From assembly GCF_947489565.1 (NCBI RefSeq), contig NZ_CANLEA010000021.1:1-64000 (forward strand): 64,000 bases of DNA. The letters are read 5' to 3'. The position numbers were made by a program, and so were the translations under genes. How positions within the stretch are numbered: position 1 is the first letter of the stretch; every line of letters starts with the position of its first letter. Below the pieces are notes generated by a model. It worked only from the letters and a program-made list of their open reading frames with translations. It was not told where the DNA came from and did no database searches. This document shows, piece after piece, positions 36,116 to 42,781 of this stretch. The DNA comes from an uncultured Kordia sp. (GTDB taxonomy: Bacteria; Bacteroidota; Bacteroidia; Flavobacteriales; Flavobacteriaceae).

Positions 36116-37252
36116 TTAATTGAAAAGTATTTGACAGAAATATAAACTTAAAATAATACAAACAATACCGATAAGAATCCAGCATAAGAATTTAATCAAA
36201 TCTTTTTTTACAGGTTCATTTCTATCTCTTTTTTCATGATATCTTTTGTAATGATAGAAACCATAATAGCACAAACATGCACTCAAAAGCAATAAAAATA
36301 TTTGAAAAACAATGTTACATTTTTTTTCAGGAGCAGGTGGTAAGCCTATAGGGTTAATAATGTCAATCGTAAATTTAACTTTTCGAAACTTCCCTCCTTT
36401 TTTTGTAACATCTTTAGTCGTAGTTGCATGATATGAAATTCTTGTTTTACTCTCTACTTCACGAATTTGTTTTACAGTAACCAAGTACTCACTGTATAAG
36501 CAATATGCTCTTAAAAATGCTAAAGTCTCATTGGTAAGAAGATCTCCTTCTTTTAATTTTATAGGAGTTTCGACTCCATTTAGTTTGTATGCATATATTT
36601 TTTGTCCGTTTAACGTTTCTTGGGGACTTTTAGGAAAATCTCCTTCAATACCATCATAATATTTAGGGTCTTTGGGATCAAATGGGGTTGCATCGGCAAA
36701 ACCATGTAACTCTAATTGAATTTCCTCTCCTTGTTCAAAGTTATCTTTAAAAAATTCTCTAATTGTTATATCGGCAAATTCTAACATTGAAAGTGCACTT
36801 GGAGAATCTGCAAGATGATATTTCCCTAAATTATAATCAGTAATTTTTCCTTTTAATTTTTCACCTTTAGTTGTATAACTAAATTCTGATCGTAAAACCC
36901 TTTGATTATCTTTAATTATATTCTGATAAGAAAATTTAGGTTCAAATTCTTTAGATATTTTCCCTGTCTTTTTTAAACTATCAAAATATGAAAAAATGTT
37001 TTTACGAATTTTGTCTTCTACTAGTTTGATATCTTTATCGATCTGAATTTCAATTTTCAGATCTGCTTCTGTTAAGCTTCTGACATCATCAGTGAATAAT
37101 AGAGATGAAAACGTAATCGCTGTAAAAGCGCAAAAAAGTATTATAAAACTTTTTAAAACTTTATTAGTTTCCTCAGAAAAAAATGCTAATATCCCACAAT
37201 AAATTGAAAGTATGATATAAATAACAAATACGATAATTTTTGGATAGTCCAT
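36116..37252 (-). CDS. Membrane protein with central extracytoplasmic domain
   Basis: 378 residues. Two N-terminal membrane segments (about 5-24 and 33-51) and two at the C-terminus (about 308-328 and 350-375) flank a soluble region of about 250 residues. That region includes L-H-G-F-A-D-A-T-P-F and a later N-E-T-L-A-F-L-R-A-Y-C-L, spaced somewhat like the G-x-x-D and N-x-x-L-S-x-x-R-A parts of OmpA-type domains, but the match is weak. Family not recognised. It stands alone: convergent with DUF58, and 693 gene-free bases upstream. Confidence 0.75.
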   Translation of the reverse strand: MDYPKIIVFVIYIILSIYCGILAFFSEETNKVLKSFIILFCAFTAITFSSLLFTDDVRSLTEADLKIEIQIDKDIKLVEDKIRKNIFSYFDSLKKTGKISKEFEPKFSYQNIIKDNQRVLRSEFSYTTKGEKLKGKITDYNLGKYHLADSPSALSMLEFADITIREFFKDNFEQGEEIQLELHGFADATPFDPKDPKYYDGIEGDFPKSPQETLNGQKIYAYKLNGVETPIKLKEGDLLTNETLAFLRAYCLYSEYLVTVKQIREVESKTRISYHATTTKDVTKKGGKFRKVKFTIDIINPIGLPPAPEKKCNIVFQIFLLLLSACLCYYGFYHYKRYHEKRDRNEPVKKDLIKFLCWILIGIVCIILSLYFCQILFN

Positions 37253-37726
37253 TGTGAATTTAGGAATTATTAGATTTTTAAATTAAGATAGCGCTTTTAT
37301 AAATTTGTGTAAGAGTAAGGTTTTTAATTAATTACTAGCAAAGTTCAATTTGATTATTTTATTTTCTCTTATTTTAAAACTAAAAAAGTATTGCATTTAC
37401 AAATTACTAATATCTAAGTTTTTATATTTATTTAAATCTCTTTTTATCATAGATTATAATATTATTTCAGTATTGTATATACTTAAATTATATATAACAA
37501 CAACTCGTTATTTAATGGCTATTATCTTTAAAAGTAAAATAAAGATTATACATACGCAATGTAATTTCCTGTAATCGCATACAATAAAACTTAACTTTCT
37601 TTCTACATCCTATACTATAAGTAAAGACAAATCCATCATCTCCTCAACTACTTTCAACCATTTCCTCTTGACATTCCAATCAAAACATCAAGAAGTTTTC
37701 ACACTTTACTACGTAGCAAAATAAAG
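37253..37726. other. Gene-free A+T-rich stretch
   Basis: Very A+T-rich upstream region of the 36116 gene. The 74-residue ORF at 37350 is hydrophobic I/L/K/Y with no start context and is judged spurious. Near the right end, TTTACTACGTAGC (about 37705-37717) repeats the arm of the palindrome that follows. No promoter motif was recognised. Confidence 0.5.
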
Positions 37727-37764
37727 TTTACTACCTAGTAAAAATATTTTTACTAGGTAGTAAA
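37727..37764. promoter_or_regulatory. Perfect 38-bp palindrome
   Basis: Left arm TTTACTACCTAGTAAAAAT and right arm ATTTTTACTAGGTAGTAAA are perfect reverse complements with no loop. A third half-site, TTTACTACGTAG, precedes it by about 20 bases. No T run follows, so an operator or recombination site is more likely than a terminator. No gene lies within 180 bases on either side. Confidence 0.7.
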
Positions 37765-37887
37765 GAATAAAAAGTACTTGAAAAGAGATTTCATTTCTCT
37801 AGAGAAAAAAGATAAAAGAAGCGGTAATTTTATAATTATGGACAGATAAAAAAGGAAGTTAGCTCAGCAAAAAAAAGCAAGCAATAA

Positions 37888-37915
37888 AAAAGCGAACTCT
37901 GAAAAGTCCGCTTGT
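37888..37915 (-). terminator. Terminator of 43-residue-repeat gene
   Basis: On the minus strand AAGCGGACT / AGTTCGCTT stems (one mismatch) are followed by TTTTTT. It is about 30 bases after the stop of the repeat protein. Confidence 0.75.
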
Positions 37916-37945
37916 GTTTGTATTTTATGTTGAGAAGTTATGATT

Positions 37946-38776
37946 TTAATTTGCTGTTTTTCCTTCTCGGTATTCAATTCCTTTTTGACCGATCAACGTA
38001 CCTTTGGAATCTGCATACATTACGTATATGGTATTACTCTTTGGATAATAGACGGTTCCGAAAGTTTTAGAAATGTCTTTGGCTGTTTTTCCTTCACGAT
38101 ATTCAATTCCTTTTTGTCCAACCAACGTTCCTTTAGAATCTACATACATTACGTATATGGTATTACTCTTTGGATAATAGACCGTTCCAAAAGTTTTGGA
38201 AATATTTTTAGCCGTTTTTCCTTCACGATATTCAATTCCCTTTTGCCCAACTAACGTGCCTTTGGAATCTGCATAGACCACATAGATCGTATTATTTTTA
38301 GGGTAATACACCGTACCAAATGTTTTAGAAATGTCCGTTGCCATTTTTCCTTCGCGATATTCGATTCCTTTTTGTCCAATTAAAGTGCCTTTGGAATCTG
38401 CATAAATCACATATATGGTATTACTTGGAGGATAATAGACCGTTCCAAATACTTTGGCAATATCCGTTGCCATTTTTCCTTCGCGGTATTCCAATCCTTT
38501 TTGTCCGATCAGCGTACCTTTGGAATCGGCATAGATTGCATAGATCGTATTATTGTTTGGATAAAATACTGCGCCAAAAACTTTGTCGATATCAGTAGCT
38601 GTTTTTCCTTCACGATATTCTATTCCGTTTTGTCCGATTAAAGTATGATTCTGATTGCTAAAAATGGTATAGATTGAATTGTTTTGTTTGTAATATACCG
38701 TTCCGATAGCATGATCAATTTGACTGAATAGCACAATAGGAGTTACAAACAATAGAACAGCAATGAGTTTTTTCAT
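37946..38776 (-). CDS. Exported protein with six 43-residue repeats
   Basis: About 276 residues from M-K-K-L-I-A-V; the track start is 7 codons early. A signal peptide precedes about six tandem units of 43 residues of the form F-G-T-V-Y-Y-P-K-S-N-T-I-Y-V and G-T-L-I-G-Q-K-G-I-E-Y. The repeats are also near-identical at the DNA level (129-base period), especially the last two, which implies recent duplication or gene conversion. They look like small beta-sheet units, somewhat WG/MORN-like, but no family is certain. The protein ends inside a repeat. Likely surface or periplasmic. Confidence 0.82.
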   Translation of the reverse strand: MKKLIAVLLFVTPIVLFSQIDHAIGTVYYKQNNSIYTIFSNQNHTLIGQNGIEYREGKTATDIDKVFGAVFYPNNNTIYAIYADSKGTLIGQKGLEYREGKMATDIAKVFGTVYYPPSNTIYVIYADSKGTLIGQKGIEYREGKMATDISKTFGTVYYPKNNTIYVVYADSKGTLVGQKGIEYREGKTAKNISKTFGTVYYPKSNTIYVMYVDSKGTLVGQKGIEYREGKTAKDISKTFGTVYYPKSNTIYVMYADSKGTLIGQKGIEYREGKTAN

Positions 38777-38877
38777 AATATTCTTATTTGATAGCATTTT
38801 ACACTTGTTTTAGATACTATTTTATAAAAATAAGATTAAAGAGGTTACGTACGTATGATTTCATTCGTTTATTTTTT

Positions 38878-39028
38878 AAAATAAGAGACCATCTGAAAAG
38901 TTTTTAAAACGTCATTCTAAACTTGGTTCAGCACCTAACTCAACTGGTTTTTCAATTGTACTGAGAAACCGAATCATATTCGACTTGACGAAGATTTGAC
39001 TTTTATGACAATCTCTTATTTTTTTAAA
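38878..39028. repeat. Degenerate large inverted repeat
   Basis: Left arm TTAAAATAAGAGA (about 38876-38888) and right arm TCTCTTATTTTTTTAAAA (about 39011-39028) flank GTCATTCTAAACTTGGTTCAG and ATTCGACTTGACG phrases, typical of decayed flavobacterial intergenic repeats. No coding potential. Confidence 0.5.
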
Positions 39029-39121
39029 AGACTCCGTTTTTCAACGAAGCTCGTAAAATTCGTAATTTTGAATTCTACTAACCTAAATCAATAACTAACG
39101 AAAGTTTTATAAATGTTACTT

Positions 39122-39180
39122 TTTTATGGAAGCATAATATATACTGTGATTACCTAAAAAACCGTTGAGCTTCCATAAAA
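39122..39180. repeat. 12-bp-arm inverted repeat
   Basis: TTTTATGGAAGC (39122-39133) and GCTTCCATAAAA (39169-39180) are perfect complements, 35 bases apart. It lies upstream of the DUF2141 promoter; role unknown. Confidence 0.55.
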
Positions 39181-39271
39181 TAGCAATACTACATTCTATA
39201 TATATAGACGTAGTTAATTTTGAAAAGGTTCCCGACCTAACACCTAAAATCTATTACCAAATGCCTTTTTT

Positions 39272-39342
39272 ACAATTCATCCTTCAAAAATTACAGTTAG
39301 GTATCTTTTTTTGTGTGTGATTGAGATTTATTTGGACATTTG
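39272..39342 (+). promoter_or_regulatory. Shared direct-repeat promoter (site 3 of 3), LytTR-like
   Basis: ACAATTCATCC starts at 39272 and ACAGTTAGGTA at 39293 (21 bases apart). The -7-like GACATTTG starts at 39335, 42 bases after the second repeat. This is the same geometry as the TPR and TonB-receptor promoters. It drives the DUF2141 gene, whose ATG is at 39386. Confidence 0.75.
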
Positions 39343-39385
39343 AATCATCAAACAATAAATCATTAATCAATAAACAATTACAATC

Positions 39386-39811
39386 ATGAGAAATTTACTT
39401 TTAATCGCAGTTTTCTTTACAGGTCTTTTTACAACAACAGCACAAACAACTTCTGAAGAAGGAGTAACCATCACAGTTACCATTGACAAAATTAAAAACA
39501 ACACCGGAAAAGTATTATTCGCTTTACATACCGAAAGTACGTTTATGAAAACAACACCTGTACAAACTGCAGGAAGCAAAATTGAAGGCAATACAGTAAC
39601 CGTTACTTTTACAAATGTTCCAAAAGGCACGTATGCAATTACATGTGTACATGACGAGAACAACAACGGACAAATGGATTTTGAAGCTAGCGGAATGCCA
39701 AAAGAAGATTACGGCATTTCTAATAATCCAATGAGCTACGGACCACCACAATTTGATCCTGCAAAATTTGACGTAAAAGATAGCGATGTAACTTTAAAAA
39801 TCGTTTTATAA
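39386..39811 (+). CDS. DUF2141 family secreted protein
   Basis: 141 residues. A signal peptide ends at about T-T-A-Q (19), then a DUF2141 beta domain: V-T-I-D-K-I-K-N-N-T-G-K-V-L-F-A-L-H, G-T-Y-A-I-T-C-V-H-D-E-N-N-N-G-Q-M-D-F, and Y-G-I-S-N-N-P. These are secreted or outer-membrane-associated proteins of unknown role, often encoded near TonB receptors. The promoter carries the shared direct-repeat element, which predicts co-regulation with the TonB receptor at 17352. Terminator follows. Confidence 0.92.
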   Translation: MRNLLLIAVFFTGLFTTTAQTTSEEGVTITVTIDKIKNNTGKVLFALHTESTFMKTTPVQTAGSKIEGNTVTVTFTNVPKGTYAITCVHDENNNGQMDFEASGMPKEDYGISNNPMSYGPPQFDPAKFDVKDSDVTLKIVL

Positions 39812-39893
39812 TATAATTTTTGAGCTCTTAGATTTGCGTATTGAGATACCGATCTAGATAAATTCAAACAAACAACATTCTTTCATCAATCAT

Positions 39894-39929
39894 AAAAAAG
39901 CAATGCTAAAAAGTGTTGCTTTTTTTATG
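39894..39929 (+). terminator. Terminator of DUF2141 gene
   Basis: AAAAAAGCAA / TTGCTTTTTT stem with a loop of about 12 bases and a long T run. About 80 bases after the DUF2141 stop. Confidence 0.75.
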
Positions 39930-40124
39930 TAATAAACAGTATGACAACATCTTAAATTCTCATCTTTTTATAAAATCTTACAAGGAAAAACATGTTATTT
40001 CACCTTATGTTCATCGTGATTTATAAAAAGTGGTACATGATTTATAAATGGCGATAATCTTCATTTTTCAAGCTCCAAATATTGGAATAAGTTTGATCAA
40101 TTATTAATTCAAAAAAATATAATT

Positions 40125-40397
40125 ATGAAGAAAAAGAATTTGAAAAACTTGCTATTAAACAAAACAGTAGTATCAAACCTTGTAAAAGGAGGCGATGGGC
40201 GCGACATTACTAGACAAAGTCCATGTGCTGTTAAATCTGATGGTGGTGCTTGTGATTCTCTTGATTGCGGTCCCGTAGGTGATGTAACAGTAATTGCTAC
40301 TTGTGCTGCCGGATGTACTAGTCCAACCGATCAACTTTCATACTGCGCTGGTGGAGGTGTACCGCACAATTGTTTGTCAATACAAGCATGTGCATAA
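40125..40397 (+). CDS. RiPP (class I lanthipeptide-like) precursor peptide
   Basis: 90 residues. The leader M-K-K-K-N-L-K-N-L-L-L-N-K-T-V-V-S-N-L-V-K-G-G matches the Bacteroidota lanthipeptide/natural-product-precursor leaders (a basic start, L-N-K, then G-G). The core holds 8 Cys and many Ser/Thr (S-P-C-A-V, G-A-C-D-S-L-D-C-G, A-T-C-A-A-G-C-T-S, N-C-L-S-I-Q-A-C-A), suited to thioether or disulfide formation. No LanB/C, radical SAM, protease or ABC exporter is adjacent, so maturation would be in trans, or the precursor is an orphan. Terminator 24 bases downstream; monocistronic. Confidence 0.8.
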   Translation: MKKKNLKNLLLNKTVVSNLVKGGDGRDITRQSPCAVKSDGGACDSLDCGPVGDVTVIATCAAGCTSPTDQLSYCAGGGVPHNCLSIQACA

Positions 40398-40420
40398 TCC
40401 AAACACTTTTTGATAAAGAA

Positions 40421-40449
40421 AAAGCGAGCCAGTTCAGCTCGCTTTTTTT
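40421..40449 (+). terminator. Terminator of RiPP precursor gene
   Basis: AAAGCGAGC / GCTCGCTTT with loop CAGTTCA and a TTTTTTT run. Confidence 0.92.
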
Positions 40450-40549
40450 GTAATTTATTATTTATACTTGTATATTTAATTCTATTTTACTTAAAGCTAA
40501 AAGTTTAAAAATTCATAATTTTTTTAATAATTAAAACTTAGTAAAAACG

Positions 40550-40654
40550 ATGAGCAAAATTCAAAAATTCAAAAAATATCTTGTAAAGTCTCCCTCAAAG
40601 ATAAAAGGTGGGAAAATAACATTTAAAGCAAAAGAAGGAGCTACCTTACCTTAA
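40550..40654 (+). CDS. Micro-ORF with double-Gly-type leader
   Basis: 34 residues: M-S-K-I-Q-K-F-K-K-Y-L-V-K-S-P-S-K-I-K-G-G, then K-I-T-F-K-A-K-E-G-A-T-L-P. The first 21 residues resemble bacteriocin or RiPP leaders that end in K-I-x-G-G. It lies between two terminators (40421 and 40814), so it has its own transcript. The core has no Cys. In another frame, ending at 40787, a stretch T-D-C-T-C-S appears, which may be a remnant of the original core lost by frameshift. It may be a decayed precursor; too short for the track. Confidence 0.45.
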   Translation: MSKIQKFKKYLVKSPSKIKGGKITFKAKEGATLP

Positions 40655-40813
40655 TAGCTTATTTTATGATTAAAGTTAGAATAATTTCTGGCTAAGCGTC
40701 AGTAGTATTGAACAAAACCCAAATTCAATGACTATTCTGAAGTATACACTAGCAATGATTGCAAATACAGATTGTACTTGCAGTTAATTTTTAGTAGTAA
40801 ATGATTTAACTAA

Positions 40814-40846
40814 GAAAGCGACACATTTCTGTGTCGCTTTTCTTTT
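40814..40846 (+). terminator. Terminator after micro-ORF
   Basis: GAAAGCGACACA / TGTGTCGCTTTTC with a TTTC loop and T-rich tail. With the 40421 terminator it delimits a separate transcript. Confidence 0.88.
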
Positions 40847-40880
40847 AACCAACCTTATAAACTTTAATTAAAACTTAGTA

Positions 40881-41354
40881 CTACTTATCTAACCAAGCAT
40901 TCATCATCCAAATAGTTTTTTCTTGCTCAGAAATTAAATCGCTCATCATCGCATTGGTTCCTTCATCATGAGCTTCGCCTGCTTTTTCTAAAAGTGTTCT
41001 TTCTAACTGCAACAATTCTGAGATAGAAGCCACAATCAATTCAACTGCTTTTTCATCTTTAGAAATATGTTTTCCAACAGGAACTTTCGCGTTTGCTATA
41101 TAATCTTGAAATGTGTGTAATGGTTCGCCTCCAAGAGTTAAAACACGTTCTGCAATTTCATCTACTTTTACTTGCGTATCGTTGTACAACTCTTCGAATT
41201 TCGTATGTAACTCAAAGAATCCTTTTCCTTTGATATTCCAGTGAATTCCACGTAAGTTTTGATAATACACTTGAAAATTTGCCAATAATACGTTCAAATC
41301 TTCAACTAAACTTTCTGTTTTTTGGATGTCTAATCCTAATATATTTAATGTCAT
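40881..41354 (-). CDS. dps: Dps/ferritin-like DNA-protecting protein
   Basis: 157 residues; 12-subunit iron-storing and H2O2-detoxifying cage. The ferroxidase region reads N-L-R-G-I-H-W-N-I-K-G-K-G-F-F-E-L-H-T-K-F-E-E-L-Y-N-D and V-K-V-D-E-I-A-E-R-V-L, with the ligands His, Asp and Glu in Dps spacing. Divergent from OxyR (116 bases between start codons), which fits peroxide induction. A -7 box TAATTTTG (minus strand, 41391-41398) lies 37 bases before the start with no -33 TTG, as expected for an activated promoter. Confidence 0.93.
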   Translation of the reverse strand: MTLNILGLDIQKTESLVEDLNVLLANFQVYYQNLRGIHWNIKGKGFFELHTKFEELYNDTQVKVDEIAERVLTLGGEPLHTFQDYIANAKVPVGKHISKDEKAVELIVASISELLQLERTLLEKAGEAHDEGTNAMMSDLISEQEKTIWMMNAWLDK

Positions 41355-41390
41355 TTGATTCTGTTTTTACAGTGTTAACTTTTGTTGAAG

Positions 41391-41398
41391 CAAAATTA
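41391..41398 (-). promoter_or_regulatory. -7 box of dps promoter
   Basis: Minus strand TAATTTTG, matching TAnnTTTG. Upstream, GATA-N13-TATC (41434-41454) forms an imperfect dyad that could be an OxyR site; OxyR is encoded divergently. Confidence 0.45.
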
Positions 41399-41470
41399 TT
41401 GAACATTTAACCTGATTTAGTATAAGTTTTATTGATAGTTTTTATATTTTTATCACTCAAATTTATAACG

Positions 41471-42409
41471 ATGACAATCACACAATTACAATATGTATTG
41501 GCAGTAGCCGAACACCAGAATTTTACACTTGCCGCACAAAAGTCATTTGTAACGCAACCTACGTTGAGTATGCAAATACAAAAGCTTGAAGATGAGTTGG
41601 AAATTCAGATTTTTGATCGAAGTAAGAAACCTATTCAGCTCACAGAAATTGGGAAGAAAATTGTTGAACAAGCACGCAATATTGTCAATGAATCTGGGAG
41701 AATGCAAGATATTGTCGATCAGCAGAAAGGATTTATTGGTGGCGAATTTAAGTTAGGAATCATTCCGACCATCATGCCGACTTTGTTGCCAATGTTTTTA
41801 AAAACGTTTATTAAAAAGTATCCAAAAGTCAACTTAAAAATAGAAGAATTAACGACAGAAACTATTATTAAAAGACTCAATGACGGACATTTGGATGCCG
41901 CTATTGCTGCAACTCCGCTCGGATATGACCAAATTAAAGAACGTGTTTTATATTACGAACCCTTTGTAGGGTATACGACCGAAAATCACCGTTTGTATGA
42001 CAAGAAAGAAATTGAAACTAGCGATTTAGATATTGACGATATTTTATTGTTAGAAGATGGACATTGCTTTAGAGATGGTGTTATCAATTTATGTAAAGTA
42101 CCAAGAACGGCAATTGACGATCATTTTCAATTGGAAAGCGGAAGTTTTGAAACTTTAATAAAACTGTCTAATGAAGACTTAGGCATGACACTTCTGCCCT
42201 ATTTACATACCTTAGACATTAAAGAATCGGAACGTAAATATTTGCGCCATTTTGCAGAGCCAAGACCAGCACGAGAAGTCAGTTTGCTATTTCACAAAAG
42301 CGAATTGAAAATGCAGATTATTGAAGCACTACGCAGTGTAATTATGGGCATTGTACGCGGTGCCATTGCGTTTCACAATGTGCAAATTATTAGTCCAATA
42401 CAACAATAG
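41471..42409 (+). CDS. oxyR: OxyR hydrogen-peroxide-sensing LysR regulator
   Basis: About 312 residues from the ATG at M-T-I-T-Q-L-Q-Y-V; the 13 track residues before it are upstream DNA. An N-terminal LysR winged HTH (F-T-L-A-A-Q-K-S-F-V-T-Q-P-T-L-S-M-Q-I) is followed by the effector domain. Cysteines in G-H-C-F-R-D-G-V-I-N-L-C-K fall at residues 199 and 208, the same numbers as the redox pair of E. coli OxyR. It therefore senses H2O2 and probably controls dps next door. Terminator follows at 42425. Confidence 0.92.
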   Translation: MTITQLQYVLAVAEHQNFTLAAQKSFVTQPTLSMQIQKLEDELEIQIFDRSKKPIQLTEIGKKIVEQARNIVNESGRMQDIVDQQKGFIGGEFKLGIIPTIMPTLLPMFLKTFIKKYPKVNLKIEELTTETIIKRLNDGHLDAAIAATPLGYDQIKERVLYYEPFVGYTTENHRLYDKKEIETSDLDIDDILLLEDGHCFRDGVINLCKVPRTAIDDHFQLESGSFETLIKLSNEDLGMTLLPYLHTLDIKESERKYLRHFAEPRPAREVSLLFHKSELKMQIIEALRSVIMGIVRGAIAFHNVQIISPIQQ

Positions 42410-42424
42410 AAAAGTATATATGCT

Positions 42425-42456
42425 AAAAAAGCCGCGACGTATCGCGGCTTTTTTTA
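42425..42456. terminator. Bidirectional terminator
   Basis: AAAAAAGCCGCGA / TCGCGGCTTTTTT, loop CGTA. Serves oxyR and the convergent 66-residue gene. Confidence 0.93.
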
Positions 42457-42651
42457 TGGTTTTAAATAGATTAAACATTGATCTAATTGTGGATTTGCTG
42501 TTACGAGAGAATTGATCCAAATTTTCAATTCTTCTATTTCGTGAGGCAGCAATCTCTGCAAAGCTTTTTGTAACTCTTTACAAAACAGTGATGGATCAAA
42601 ACTAACTTTTTTGAGTATAGTTTTTGTGTAATCAAACATCGCTCTAGCCAT
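42454..42651 (-). CDS. Small conserved-looking cytosolic protein
   Basis: About 65 residues, start M-A-R-A-M-F-D-Y-T-K-T-I-L-K-K-V-S-F-D. Helical with a clear pattern (F-C-K-E-L-Q-K-A-L-Q-R-L-L-P-H-E-I-E-E-L) and no signal. I believe similar short proteins occur widely in Flavobacteriaceae but cannot name the family. The ORF ends at the bidirectional terminator that also closes oxyR. Real gene likely; function unknown. Confidence 0.75.
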   Translation of the reverse strand: MARAMFDYTKTILKKVSFDPSLFCKELQKALQRLLPHEIEELKIWINSLVTANPQLDQCLIYLKP

Positions 42652-42781
42652 ATTCAACGAGGGTTAAGGTTAAAATTTCTAAGAGTAGTTTTCGTCTATA
42701 AGCATTTTGTTTATCCTTATAAATGTACTAAAAAAAATTAATGTTTATACTTCTTCAACAAAACTTTAACAATAAGACCTA

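Noticed and set aside
37350-37574. 74-residue plus-strand ORF in the 37.3-37.9 kb gap
   Set aside because: Composed of I, L, K, Y codons in very A+T-rich DNA, no promoter or start context, no domain pattern.
37946-38776. 129-base DNA repeats considered as a CRISPR or minisatellite
   Set aside because: In frame and coding a 43-residue protein repeat, with a signal peptide and terminator.
40728-40787. Mini-ORF M-T-I-L-K-Y-T-L-A-M-I-A-N-T-D-C-T-C-S as its own gene
   Set aside because: No leader, no start context and only 19 codons; reported only as a possible core remnant of the micro-ORF at 40550.
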